Assembly (NCBI GenBank): GCA_034670405.1
Contig: JAXDDX010000317.1
Coordinates: 158,704-222,703 of the forward strand
From: Hoplostethus atlanticus
Taxonomy: Eukaryota > Chordata > Actinopteri > Trachichthyiformes > Trachichthyidae
DNA length: 64,000 nucleotides
Reading direction: 5' to 3'
Shown: in pieces, positions 13,372-26,337 of the stretch
How the letters are laid out: every line of letters begins with the position of its first letter
How positions within the stretch are numbered: the stretch's first letter is position 1
The notes under the pieces: generated by a model
The model's database searches: none
What the model saw: the letters and a program-made list of their open reading frames with translations, nothing else
What the model was told of the DNA's origin: nothing
Translations under genes and position numbers: made by a program

Positions 13372-13408
13372 ACCTTCTCACAGAGGCTGTGCAGCTCCAC
13401 CCACCTGC

Positions 13409-13418
13409 AGATAAAAGC
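13409..13418 (+). promoter_or_regulatory. TATA-like core promoter, probably of col8a1
   Basis: AGATAAAAGCC lies about 30 bp upstream of a pyrimidine-rich stretch (CTGCTGTCTGTCTGTCCCAC) where transcription could start. A strong splice donor follows at 13,487. TATA, start region and donor sit in the right order for a short 5' UTR exon on the + strand. The only + strand gene downstream before jagn1 is col8a1. Confidence 0.45.
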
Positions 13419-13439
13419 CCCGTCCACACCAGGGCTGCT

Positions 13440-13486
13440 GTCTGTCTGTCCCACGCTCCTCAACCTCCTGCAGCACACTGACAGAG
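13440..13486 (+). other. candidate 5' non-coding exon (col8a1 leader)
   Basis: The segment ends in GACAGAG followed by GTAAGTGG, close to the ideal donor. It contains no ATG. Its 5' edge is set from the TATA-like box 30 bp upstream and is approximate. Vertebrate col8a1 genes have non-coding leader exons separated by long introns from the first coding exon, so an exon about 13 kb upstream of the ATG is reasonable. Transcript data are needed to confirm the link. Confidence 0.4.
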
Positions 13487-14866
13487 GTAAGTGGCAACGT
13501 CACTGTTATTGTGTTGAGGGCTGCTGCTGCTCCTTCTGGTGGCTGTACAGTAGCACTCTTACTGTTTCATATCTGTCGTTTGTGTATTTCTGGGATGGAT
13601 GATGTGCTGGGTCTGACTGGAATGCGTTGGCTTGGACCGCTTCCCCTCTTCCTCTGGAAAGAAAGCGATTTGGCGCAAGGTGTCACTACAAACAATCGAG
13701 CCTCAGATTCTTGGCACGAGCCACGATTGTTTTCGAAGGTAACCACATGTGAGTCCCGCAGCTGGAAACGTGTTATCCTCAGTTATCATTCTCTTTGTCT
13801 TTGTGATTTCCAAAAGGTTGCATAAAACATCCAACCGCTGTGAGGGGCTCTGCTGAGAATCTCTGCAGATAGTTTGACGTCTGCCAAGCCCAGAGCAGAA
13901 GCACCTGTGAAGGATAAATCAGAGGCTTTAACTTGTTAGAGTAAATGCATATGACATGCCTTTGGACAAGGATTCAGCCCACAGTTAATGGAAGATCAGC
14001 AGACATTTTGGATTTTAGTTGCATATTTGTTAACACCCAACACGCATCACGCTGAGAGGCGAGAGCCCTGCTGCGTCTCCCCTGTTCGACCAGGAATGTT
14101 AACAGTGCTAACAAGCCGTTTCCAGACTCCCAGAAGTTGCCAGAATCCAAAATGTCAGGTTTTTTTTAGTCAGAGGCAATTAAGAAAAACTCCTAAACTT
14201 TTCCTACTGACACTCGTGCATACGTCCAGTTGTTCCCCGCAGTTAAAACCACAGTAACCATGATGCTCGACCCCTAGCTGTGCATCATTTCCTGCTTGCA
14301 GCTCATCGCCTCAAATCAGGCCCTCGCCGCCGCCGTTTCTAACACATTTCAGTCAGAGGTGGAAAAAACTCCGGGTTCAGGAAGTGAAAGTCCCGCCAGG
14401 ATTTTTCCCCTCCACCTGCGCTCTTAATCAGGTGAGCGTCCCCCGTTGCTGTAGAATGGAACCAATTAGAAAATCTCTGGCAGGACTTTTACTTTCTCAA
14501 CCTGGATTTTTTTTTTTTTTTCCACTTCTGTAACAAAACACGTGGCGAAATAACGTCTCCTGCTCCTGTTGCTCGAGCCCAACTCCTGTCCTGCTATGAA
14601 ATAAGTGGCCGTGCTTGAAAGGGGGCTATCGGGGCAAACAGCAGAATATCCACCGGCACCCTGGAAAAGTACAACAGAGTTCTGCAGATGTGAAGAAGGA
14701 GATGAGGAGTCAAGGAGCTCAATCAGGAGACGCTAGAGCTCCCGGGGTCCTGGAGTTCGGCCACGGGAGGGTTTTTGAGTCTCCGCACTTGATGTACGCC
14801 TGATAATGTTGGAAGAGGTGATGAACCATGTGTCCGTAGTTACAAAGTCTGAGCCTGAGCTCTCTG

Positions 14867-14893
14867 AGTGTGTGTGTGTGTGTGTGTGTGTGT
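14867..14893. repeat. (GT)n microsatellite
   Basis: About 13 GT units. Confidence 0.95.
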
Positions 14894-15944
14894 TCGTCAG
14901 AGGGGTACTAGTCCAAGCCCCAGAGGGCAGCTGACTCTTGAGTTCTGGCGAGGGAGGAGCTCCGCCACTCCAAGTCCTCAGAGAAAAAAAACCTCTCCAA
15001 AAACATCAGCTTGTCAGGAATTGACTCAATCTGCCATATTTCTTCATGTAATCGTCTTTTGATGCCTTCAGGGACATTCCCTTTTATTTTTGCTCGTCAG
15101 AAGCCAGGACCACCCTCAAGTTGATTGATTCTTCTTAAGGGGTTTGAACCTGGTCAGCCTCTGTAACCTCTGGGCCACCCTGTCGCCTCCAATGTGAACA
15201 TTTAGACCGACATCCATCCATTTCTGAAATGATAGTTACTATTGTTGAAAGAATATTCAGTCCATTCATATCTATATACTGTGCTGTGGTGGAAAATACT
15301 TTTTAACAGCCAAGCCAGCCCAAATTTCCAATCCACAGTTTTCACACATTCTCACCGTTTTATTCCAGTAAACAGGCCAACTTGTTAGTTAGTCAATAAG
15401 TCTTTGATTAGTTCATGTATGGCACGAAAATTGCCATTATTCCTGAAAATGAAAAAACTGTGACGGCAAAATCCCAAATTCCTGAGCGGTGCAGATTGTT
15501 ACTGCTCGATGATTGGAGGTGGCACCCACTTCCTGAACACACAAACCCAGTTTCTGTTCGGGACGGCGCCTTGTTTCAGAGTGAATTAGAATTCACTGTT
15601 CCATGGGCCGTGTTGGACGCTCTCCCTGGCTGCTCCCGGAACAGTTTGTTGGGCCGACACAGTTTGTTTTGCTGCTGAACACTGGTTGCTATGTGGAGAA
15701 CAGGTAAGCCCGTTGAGGAACGAGGCAAACTTGTGACTGCGAGGTTGCAGATTTGTCTTGAAAATCGAGGGATGAGACGCGCCCCCCCCCCCCCTCAGCA
15801 TCTCCCCTGTCGTCATTTAACCCCCAGCTGATCCAGTAGCAGCTCAGTGGCCAACGATACAAGACTGTGGTTATACTGGGCAGATCACAAGTCTGAATAT
15901 CTGTGAATGTGTGAGTCAGTTGCTGTAAATAATAAAGTTTTCTA

Positions 15945-16048
15945 GTTAAAGGGCCATTAAGTAACAGCCTTATCAACCCCTGCAGATATATAATGGTCAT
16001 TTTGTACTGCGGGACAGTAAAAATTGTACGTATTGCACCTTTAAATGG
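15945..16048. repeat. short MITE-like repeat
   Basis: It runs from AGTTAAAGGGCCATTAAGTA to TATTGCACCTTTAAATGG, so the two ends are partly inverted. It is similar in style to 3,184-3,285. No coding content. Confidence 0.35.
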
Positions 16049-19000
16049 TTAAAAAAGGATGAGAGAGAATGATGACACCCTGCATTTACTATATCGAGGG
16101 ATTTGAGATGAAGAAAAAAAAACATCACATCCTATGAGTCATTTCTTAAAGTGATTTTTTACTTTTGTTGGAGAAAGAAAACTTGCAGGGAATAATAGTG
16201 CCTGGGTTTATTTGAGGTTTGAAACGTGAACGTGAGGTGGGTAGGGGCCTTGGTCGACCCTTTCATGAACCCCCTGTTACGTGTGCTTTAGTTCTACCAG
16301 AGTAAAACAGCAATGTAAGTCCATCTGAGGCGTCTAGAAAGCGATGCGTGATGCTGCCATGCTGATGTGGTGAAACTCGAGGTAAATCTGAATCAGACCA
16401 GTCTCTTGTTGCAGTCTGTTAGCCTCAGCCTCCTTCCCCGGTTCTCACCCACCGAAAATAGGAAGTGCTTATGTAGCTCTGAGGGAATGTGCCCCCGGAT
16501 CCCACAGCTGCACTCGCTGTGATTTGAGGCCATGTGTCTAAAAGTTGTTTTTGCTACCGTGCGGAACAGTACAGCCTCTGTCCTCCGTCGACCGAGTGTG
16601 GATTTATACCGCACACACTCCTTAAAAGACGATGTGCAACACGCGGCGTGGTGTTGACCCGACTCGATGTGCGGTAGGCCTCCTCTGCAGACACCGTCGA
16701 GGGGAGATTGCAGTGAAAACTTTGCGGTTTAGCTCAGAAAATGCCACAAAAATTTCAAAAAACGACGTCGACCTGCAAACTGCACACGCTGCGATTCTGC
16801 AAATCTACAACAGCATGTCCCCACAAAGCGAGCACGTCACGGCGATATTTGACTTTTTTGTCCTCACGCACCTCCGGGGCAGTTCAGAGGCAGTCCATCT
16901 CAAACATTTAGCTGCCCCGGGGATCCGTTGTCATCGCCGGTATTCAGGCTACTTTTCCAGATGTCCATAATGATGGCTGCAAAAACAATATGAGAATGAA
17001 ATCAAACGGCCGGGTTCTGCTTTGCTGCATCGGTCTATGTGTAAGAAGTGGTGGTTTTAGACTACGAGTCCCTCCAGGATATTGAAAGAGAGCTTTTATT
17101 TTGCAGGATCTCATATCCACAAACTAGTAGATGTTGTAATAGTGCTTATTATCCCCCATTGATACAGAAAATACTCCGGTGCTAAAACATCTGGGCCGTA
17201 GAGAAGAGAAGATGATGTTTTTTCTCTGAGTGACATATTTTACAGCGTGACATATTTTACAGCGTGACTGTACAACACATTAAGCTTCCCGGGACAGCCA
17301 TCGCGTCCCGTTACTATCACCGGTCAGTGTTTTGCAGCAGGCCCTAAACGATCCGTGGCCATTTTATGATCTCGATAAATCAATCTGCAGGAAAAGCACA
17401 GACTACCAGAAACATCCACGACTGACTGGGTTAGGAGAGGAGGACGGCGTCGTCAAAGTCAAAACGTCAGCAATAAATTCGGAGAGAGATTCCCAGCATG
17501 GCATATAATCACCACCTAGTAATTTTCTAATTTTATTTGCGTGCTCCAAACCTCCAGTCTACCAGTTAAAAGTCCTCTGGAGGTTTCCATTCGTGCACTT
17601 TATTTTTTATGAGCCTTTTCTGTTGTTCTGTGTGTTTACGGTGCAGCAGCTTTAAGCTTGAGGATGTTGTAAAGGTTCCTAGGAAGTGAAATTTGTGGAA
17701 ATTTATGTCCCTCCTTCTGAGGGTTTAGTTTGGTTTGGGGCGTGGAGGGTATGAGTAGTGAAAGCAGCCTGACTGTACTGTTCTTTTCAGAATAAGACCA
17801 TAATCACACATAATACAAAATACATTTGTGCAGCTGCAAACTGCAGAATCCTTTAGCAGGGATCCTTCGGTTCAAACACCAGCAACATGAAATGATCAGG
17901 TGGTGTTGTCGGGCCAAGTGTGATGTTATTCCCAATGAAAATAATCATTTACTCTTGGAGAGCCGGGACAGAACTGACAGAACCAATAAACTGGATTGTG
18001 CACATTACCCCTCTGCACAGGATGAAACACCGCTGCTTGGTAGGAACTTTGACGATTACACTATGTCGTCTTAAACTTGCACTAACATTTTTTTTCAACA
18101 TGTGAAAAGCTGCATTCAGTTTAGATGATGCATTATGAGCACAAAGGTCGGATTAATCCAATGCATGGAGCTTGAGCATCACAGTTCAATCTACAGGTCA
18201 ACAAGCTGCAGGGGATGACAAGGAGACATGTAAGTCAGAATGGTGTCACAACTGGAAACACGTCTTCATACTGCTAACAGTGAAACTAAAAGCTCGGAAA
18301 GTCTGAGGCGTGTTTGTTCCTGCTCTGCGAGATAGTGGAACGGCGTTGGACGTGGAAACAACCCTCGTCATGTAAAACAAGATCTCTTCAAAGTAAATAT
18401 TTTATGATTCAAAGTTGCATTTTTCCCCATCCCTGCTTCCCATTGATTTTGTTTTTTCTCGTTTTTTTCTGAACATGAGAGCAACTGCTGGCTTAAGTAG
18501 GCGAAACCTGAAGTAACTCTTAGTTCTGAATTGCTATTAAATGCCATCCGCCGTCACCAGATACTCTGTTTTGACAGAACTCAAGGCTAATAGGAAAATA
18601 ATTCTCCTCCCACTCCGTTCTCTGCCTGAAATGAAAATTGTGGTCAGGACATTCGGTGACTTGTGGTTCCCAGAAGCGTAGGAAAGGGAAAATCTGTCGA
18701 TGAGTAGGGTGAAGAGGTTAAAGAGACTCTCTGTGTGTGTGTGTGTGTGTACGTGCAAGTGCGTGCACGTACGTATGTCAGAGGAACAGTAAGCAAACAC
18801 TGCACGGGTGCCAATTTCAAACAAATCGGTGGCGCTCACCCGGCCTCTCCTTCAGCTCTGCGGTCGCTCGGTAATGTGGAACAACTGTCAAAAATGTGGG
18901 GGCCCGCCATAAACTCGGGGCTTCTTCAGGTCAGCTGACCCACATGCGTGACCCCCGATCCCCACCCTGTAGTATCTGGAAGCCGTGGATGTCTGCGAAG

Positions 19001-19510
19001 GCGACCCACCGGCCTTTCGCTCTGTAAAGAGATCGAGTAGGTGTGAAGGAATGCTGAAAACGGTTTAAACACACACGTGGGTTGGAGAGGAACTGGGACG
19101 GGTGGAGCAGACATGGATCGCAGTAACGTTCTGCTTTCCTTTCCTAACGGGAGAAAACACAATATTAATGTTACCATCAGGATAGGGCGGGATGGGAAAA
19201 ATGAAGAAGTGCATGTCTTTTATACGAATTGCGTGAATGAGTGGAAGCCAGACAGGATATCTATTAACGAAGGAACGTCTCTAGTCTAGTTTATTTTTCA
19301 GGATCAGGTTTTAATTCAGCTTTTTTTATTTTTTTGTTTCGCTTGAACTTTGCTTGTCGTAAAACCCTGCCGGGGCGAGGGTGTTGTTTGAGGCGCTGAC
19401 CTTCACACGGCGGTATTTAGAGATGTTTGAGCTCGGATCAATCACCTGGAGGGGGAAGACAGAGAAAACTCTCAAAAATGTCCAATGCATGCACCAAGTA
19501 TGTGTCATGC

Positions 19511-19512
<2 letters not shown>

Positions 19513-19560
<48 letters not shown>
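19513..19560. repeat. (GT)n microsatellite
   Basis: 24 GT units. Confidence 0.98.
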
Positions 19561-19562
<2 letters not shown>

Positions 19563-20067
19563 ATAGAGAGAAACTGAGAAACTGCTGCAGTTTCAATGTT
19601 ATTGAAAGAAAATTCACCCGGTTTGTTAGTATTTTATTCCTTCCTTTAGATAATATATCTTTCAGAATAGTTTGATCTCCTCGTGGGACCAACATTTGGG
19701 TCCCTACCTCTTCGGAGAGCTCCAGTAGATAGACTGAACATGAGTATGAACAGGAGATGGGTTAAAGGCCCAGTCCAAAACAGGAGTGTGGCGCCCCCTA
19801 GCTTCCTTTACATGGTGATTCATTAGATTTAATGCATTTCTTTCTCACTGAAACTGCTGACCGAGCTCCTAATACGAGCTTTTTACTGGTGTATTGGTGT
19901 ATAGCCCTTTAAAAAACATACTATTATACAATATACAGTCACATATTTTTTTTTAAGGTATATTTTAAATTTGAAACTGCAGGTGGTCGCCCGAAGAACC
20001 ACTCACTCACACACAGGAATGTCATGATCAGCTGACAGGGGTAGCAGCCAAGTGCACATCTGGGGAA

Positions 20068-20073
<6 letters not shown>

Positions 20074-20128
<55 letters not shown>
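20074..20128. repeat. (GT)n microsatellite
   Basis: About 27 GT units. Confidence 0.98.
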
Positions 20129-20130
<2 letters not shown>

Positions 20131-23100
20131 CTTTTTTTACTATGGTTAGGATGCACATGCTGCAACATCTAATCTACTGTACTGTGTGCTGTATGTATTT
20201 AGTTTGCTAACATTTGCACTATTGTTCTAGTTGAGCACAGAAAATCATTTTATTTGTAAATGTCAAAGTGAACAAGACCTCTATTGGATTCATGACAGGA
20301 TGCAGACGTTTCTAACAGTTTCAAACATTTCACAGTTTATTGTTTTATATCTGTAATTGATGTTCAAGAAAAGTTGCACCGGGGCTTTAAATATTTTCTC
20401 TTTGTTTTTGTTTAGCGGATCCTTTAACTGGATGAAAGAGAGAAACCAAACCCAATCTGTGTGCACATTTCAAAATCTTCTTGGGAAAGTACTTTTTGCA
20501 CGATCCAAGGTGTTTCATTTTCATTTGATGACAGTTCCTTGTTAGCATGTGCTGCAGCGCCGTGCATAATCAACCTCCCTTGTTAGCTGCCCGTTCCCAT
20601 TGGAGGAGAGAGGGAACTGCAAACCGCTGCAATCTGGTTGAAACGCAAAAAAAAAAAACCAGGCCTGACCACGAGCAATTAAGACTGGCACCCGTATCTA
20701 TAAGCAATGACATGCCTCTGTTCCTCGTCGTTTGTTTACTGAGCAGTAGACTCCCCCATCTGGAATCGGTCAGGGGGAAGAACACAGAGGGAAAAAAATG
20801 GAAATTTGATTATTTTCAAAGCCAAGCTCGAGGTGATAAAAGACTTGTGGCTCATCACCAAGCCGAGCCGGCTGTGGTTGTAAGCTTTGGCAAAGACGTT
20901 CAGAAGGACCGGCATCCATTCTGGGGGCGAGCGGTCGTTATTGCATGGGATTGTCCTCATCTGAGGGGCGTGGAGGTGTCCGAAGAGTTTCCATCAAAGC
21001 GGCGGTGCAGGCACGAGATGAAAAACAAAAAAGACATTTAGCAAGAAAGATACTGAGCAAGCTTCTTTTTGACTTGGCCTTTGTTGTGCAAATCGTGGTG
21101 TGAAGGAGATAGGCACGCTATGGGATTTAGACCGGGTTTGATGTTCTGATTGGGTGGGAGCTCTAAAACTTGGAAAATCCACCAGCAGTCGTAGTAGGAA
21201 GAGGATATCAGACATTTTAGTCTCTCCCAGAGCTCCTGATGATATCACATCCAGAGACAGAGACACCATCAGTGAGCTTTGTGGACAGAAGCTCCAAAAC
21301 ATCATATGAGTTGACAAAGCGAGCCTGCAATGCCCTGCGAATGGATGAATCCAGGTTGAGCTCTCCTCCAGGTGTTGTTTACAGTCACAACTATTGAGTG
21401 ACTTGTCAAAGATCAGGAGTTACACGGGATTTCCATTTTGAAGCTGGCTTTCGCTTGAAACAAAATCTTGTCCATCCTAATCCTGTTAGCCGAGCCGAGT
21501 GTTTACAGTCCGATCGATAATTTACAATTGAAAGATGGTTGTTTGAGTTGAGAATTGTTCCTGGAAATCATCCACTGAATCATCACAATCAGAAACCGTT
21601 GTAAACTCCCCTCCATTTTGCCTCCTCTGGCACGGGGAGGGAGATTTCTTCTGTTTAGGGAACTCTAATGCTTACCAGCCGTGTTATTCCAGTGCCTGAC
21701 CCCAAAGAACAACACCAGAGCTTTATTGCAGCCTGGTAAATGTGATGAATACCAGCAATAAAGGAGGAGAATAGGAGTGAGGAGCGAGGAGGTCACTTTG
21801 GGAGACACTTCCTGTCGCAGCTGAGCGTTTGGGACCCATGCAGCTGTTTCGTCCTGTGTGCTAACTGAGCCCTATGTCTGTCCAGACCCGGGTCAGACAG
21901 TCCCACTGAGCACGAGACATGATGTCAACGTCGCAGCTACGCTTTAGCATCTGTTGAGGTGGACGTAGCACAGTTTCAGACCAAGCAGTAAATACAGTAT
22001 ATACATTAACAGCTGTAAATATCAGAAATATGCACCAGAGACCACACCACTTTCACTTTTAAACTCTACATCGCCTAATGTTAGCCTAGCCTGCTATAAA
22101 CCAAAACAACAAAAAAAGAAAGTACACTAAATTCCAAATACTTTTCAGTTATATTAGAAATTGTACTAGAAGTTACTACAAGTTAGCAGCAGTGGAAGAA
22201 GTCTAGTCCATGCCTCCATACTCACTGACTGTTCCTCTGCACTGACAGATGAAGAAGTCTAGCTGGTCTGTTCATGGAAAAGTACTGAAAATGTTTGATG
22301 TCAGAGATACTGTCAAAACTAAAAGTACACGCAGTACAATGAAATGCTTAAATATGAGGGCAATCTAAGCTAGAATGGTTTCATAGTGAAGGGACGGTTG
22401 CTCTAATTGCTTTCCCATTCCACCAAAACATCACTAATGGCTGTGAACCACATGTCTTCAGAGGCTTTTCTCCTCAAAGTAATTGATCGCTGCAATGGAG
22501 TAAATTGTACATGTTTGCTTTGAAATATAAAAAGGCACTTTGGCATAAAGTTCAAATGGAAATACATAAGTACCTCAAAAGTGTACTTAATTACAGTAAA
22601 GGTGAAAGTACATAATTGCTTTTCACACAGGTCAGACATTACGACATTACCACAAGGTGCACTAAATGCACGAAATGTTGAAATTCAGTGACCGAGAGAA
22701 TGAGGTCCTTTCTGCTGCTGTGATGGAAACCAGGCTAACGACTGGTGTGTTTGGTTCATTTCAAATTTGATTTATGTCACAACATCCATCGGTACCCAGA
22801 GGACAGCAAATGAAAGGACTAAAAACTGTTATTTTCCAGTGTGGTGGTAAAATGTGTCACAGAGCATCTACATTGGGCCGATATCAGTCCTGTGAGATAT
22901 TAAACTGAAGGAAACACGCAGGAACATTTTCTCACAATGTTATAAGAAAAATAACTTCTTTAATGTATTTGATTATTTCTCTTTCGTCTGCCATCGGGCC
23001 ACCTCGCCAGGCCCTGGTTCGGAGGTGCACCGCAGTGTATCGGGACCGGCTATATGTGTTTATGATGAAACTGAAAACGTCCTAAACCTCGCTCTGTCTC

Positions 23101-24573
23101 TTTCTAACGCAATACAAGGGAAAGCTCTGCATCTAACTTCCTAAATGAGCCCTATGATTCATGGTGCGGCTTGTCTGGTAAATGAAATAGGATGTGTTTT
23201 TGTCTGGTTTCCCTCAGTAAGCCGTGAAGATTGACATATCCTTGGAGGTCGGGGGGAAAACATGTGTTTCAAAGCACCGACCCGTCCTCTTTGTTTTGCC
23301 GACTTATTGTTTTATCGAGAAGCTCTGGTCTTCGTGCCAAGCATATGTTCTAGTTTTTGGTCCGCATAGAATAACTGGCATTGTGGGAGTACAAGGTCCA
23401 GTCTAGCATACACACATGTGCGGCACGTGTAACATAGACATTATGTTTGAAGGAAAGAAAATCAATACCTAGGGATTGTAACAATTCCTCGTTCATGTGA
23501 TATCTGGAAAAGTTGTTTTTCCAGCGTTGAGGTCTCGGGAAACAAGACAAGCGAAGTAACTTTTCTCCCTCTCTGTGTTTGGTCTGACCATAATAGCGGT
23601 ATGAGGCAGGACACGCTTTAACCCTCTGAACCCCAAAACCCGCCGGCGGGTTCGGGGGGCATGTTTTCTTAAAATGATCGCCAAATTTATACTATTTATC
23701 GTAGCCAGAAACTGTAAACAGCGAAATGATCGTCGGATTCTCGACTTTCCGAGTGTCCCTGAACTAACCATGTGCGCCTTCCGCTTCCGTCAGCACAAGT
23801 AAACAAATCTAAGCTTAATATGTTTCACTGGTTTTCCACTGATTGAACTGGTCTCAGTAGTTAGTAGTTTATACTCTCGTAAACAAAGTGGTACAAACTT
23901 TCCCACAGTGTATGTTCAAGGGTATTTGGTTACTTGCCATGTGTACTTCTTGTATGTGTACAATCCCACAGCTAGACTGTCTCTATAGCCTCTGTCCATG
24001 GTGCTAGATCTATACGTTGCATGTCCTTTACCCTCTATGTTGTCTGTCTGAATACAGTCAGTTTTCCCTGTTGACCAAATATCACTGGTTTTAAAACAAT
24101 CAAAAAGGCTTGGATCAGTTTATTTGGAAGTTGCACAGATTAATTTGAACAATTTAATCAATTTAATCAATTAGATTGTGATACGACCTTGAAAGAACCA
24201 GCAAGCTTTGCTCCATTTGAACATAAGAGTGCTGCAGGGTATGGGATTACTGTTTGGGTGGTATTTGATCGAGTGGGTGAGAATAGATCTGTTATTTAGA
24301 GGGGTTGTATAAAGTAGATTACAGACAAGAGCCAGATAAGTTGAACCCTAAATGTCGTTGATACCTACTTCCCAGAACTCCCAACTCTATTGATTGATCT
24401 TGAACATCCCCCATCCTGCCCAAGAAGGAGCGAGGTGCGTCTCAGAGGAACTGTATCGGGGCCAAGTTACGTCTGACGGCGGAGATGGCAGCTCAGTGTT
24501 ACAAACCCCAGCCGTCTGCGAAAAGTCATTCTGCATCACTGCCTGTCATTCATCATGAGGTTTTTTTCCACAG

Positions 24574-24751
24574 GGCCCTGGACTGCAGCAAACACCTGGC
24601 TGGATCCCTTGCATGGCCGAAGTCCCGCTCATGCCTTGGGAAAGCCCAAGAGAAGCGACTCAGCGTGAGGGGAAGTAGAGGGGGACGAACCCAAGCCAAA
24701 GCGAAGTCTAGCCAGGCCAACCAAACCAGACAAGGGAGGAGACATTTGAAG
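24574..24751 (+). other. candidate second 5' non-coding exon (col8a1)
   Basis: The polypyrimidine acceptor GGTTTTTTTCCACAG ends at 24,573. The donor GAAG|GTAAGG follows 178 bp later. The frame inside is not conserved-looking. It contains short upstream ATGs, one opening MAEVPLMPWE and stopping after about 20 codons, so the exon is more likely leader than coding. It lies 1.6 kb before the acceptor of the first coding exon of col8a1. The call rests on splice-site quality and position only. Confidence 0.35.
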
Positions 24752-24988
24752 GTAAGGATGCATGTAGGCCATAAAGTGACACATTGGGGGGAAATGTTTG
24801 ACACATGCAGGGGTCAAAAAGCAGCGTGATGTAAACAGGGAATGGCTGCAGGTGAACAAGATGTCATGGTGCATTCAAGGATCTTTGAATTGGAGCCTAC
24901 CATTGTGTTTACTGCCCCCTGTGGTTTTCAACAATTCCCACACACTTCAATTATACAAACAAACAATCTGTTGTGTTTTTTTGTCAGT

Positions 24989-25165
24989 GGCATGGTGGCC
25001 TAGCAGCTAGTGAGACCACGACCACACAAGCCGGGTTCAAGCCCTGCATCGGCAACCATCCACCCTGCTGAAGTGTCCCTGTAGCTGACCCTGACCTCTG
25101 ACCTCCCAGCACTGGGCAAGCGAAAAGAGGGAGGGGGTTAGGATCAATAAAGTATCACATCATTA
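24989..25165 (+). repeat. tRNA-derived SINE
   Basis: A box-A-like TGGCCTAGCAGCTAGTGAG is followed by box-B-like GCCGGGTTCAAGCCC. A roughly 100-bp tRNA-unrelated body ends in AGGATCAATAAAGTATCACA. The RNA-pol-III promoter order and the tail shared with the copy at 923-1,050 identify a fish SINE. Confidence 0.75.
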
Positions 25166-26337
25166 GACTTTATGTAGAGCAAGAGAGAACAACACCAAGC
25201 AGGTTATAAAATGACTCAATGTTTGAAGAGGCACTTAGTAATATATGCCTTCAGTAGAGACGAGGGAGCTAGCTTAGCATTTTTTTTCCAACAAGGGTGG
25301 TAAAAGGCAGGTAGTTGGTCTGTCAGACTGGTAACTTTGTTCTGTAATAATTTTGTTCACAAACTAACACAGCTAATGTTTTTAGTAATTGTGCAGAAAA
25401 ATGTAAGTCATGCTTATTTCCACACTTTCAGCTCTCCAAAAAGAGCACCTTTGATCTCTTTGGTATCGTTGTAGGAGAAACAAATACCACGGTGAAGGAA
25501 AACATACATTCACCCATCGAGGTTTATTTTCACACCATGCTCTTGGCAGCGCCTCACCAATCTCTTTAGCATGGACATGTTTAAAGGATTAAGGCACCCT
25601 GCAAGAGCGCTCTCTGGTCAAAACCAACCACATGTCCCCTACGGGGGCCTCAAATTACTGGATTGCGTTTGGCATGTGCCGTATGTAACTCCAAGGCTTT
25701 TACTTTGTGTGTTTGAACGGATGTGTAACCAACGGAAAGGAAGGGCAAGAGGGAGAACTCATTCATTCAGGAGATAGAGGGTTTTGTTTCTTTGGGTTGA
25801 GCCCCTGATTCGCCCCGTCCTGGTCCAACTGGAAGGCCGAAGCATGGTGGTCTTGAACCAACATGAAGGTTGTCCTGTGTTGTTGGGGCTCTCTTCAATT
25901 ATGGTAGATTCAAATGCTGCTGTGTCCGGTATATTATCTTGTGGTGTAAGTAGCATGTTACAGACTCCAGGCTGTCTCCCAATCTTCTGTTTATGCTTGT
26001 GTGGAAAGTAAAAGCATTGAGTTGAGCGACCTCCAGTGGTCACAGAAGGGAGAGAGGCAATATCATCCATGCTCACACAGCTGCAGGCCGAAACAGGAGT
26101 GAATGTAATCACACACAAACAAGCACACACGTGTCATAAGTACTGCACATTTGAGAAACGGACAGTAAGGCTTGAAGGTCGTGGATGACAGTGGTGTTTC
26201 ACTGCTCCTAGGAGTACTAGGAGTAGGGTTAAAATAGTTAGAACATTTTACATTTCTCAAAATACACTTGCCATGAGGCCTATTGGCAAACAGTGTATTA
26301 CATTCTAATTACTTGTTCTCTTCTCCACTGCAGAAAA

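Larger units (their letters stand above)
1..13408. other. intergenic region without a supported gene
   Basis: I see no coding exon with family resemblance on either strand here. Open frames of 60-190 codons occur but lack recognisable motifs, and several run through simple repeats. Identifiable content is listed separately: microsatellites, two SINE-type pieces, a LINE/SINE tail, a Harbinger-like MITE, a Tc1-like deletion derivative and an AT-rich tract. This may be upstream flank of col8a1, or it may hold distal regulatory DNA that cannot be recognised by eye. Confidence 0.6.
13487..24573 (+). other. putative long first intron of col8a1; no gene seen
   Basis: No exon-like sequence is recognisable on either strand. 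The stretch holds GT microsatellites, a possible short MITE at 15,945-16,048, a 17-bp direct duplication at 17,231-17,264 and a piece at 23,621-23,660 resembling the end of an interspersed repeat (GAACCCCAAAACCCGCCGG). Open frames of up to 164 codons are present but show no domain. Confidence 0.4.

Noticed and set aside
13208-13481. Ser-Leu or Arg-Glu repeat proteins on both strands
   Set aside because: These are translations of the CT microsatellite.
16632-16970. 112-codon + strand frame
   Set aside because: No recognisable motif and no splice or promoter support; length is within chance for this GC-richer patch.
20547-21041. 164-codon + strand open frame
   Set aside because: No recognisable domain, no supporting splice sites, and composition unlike the real exons here.
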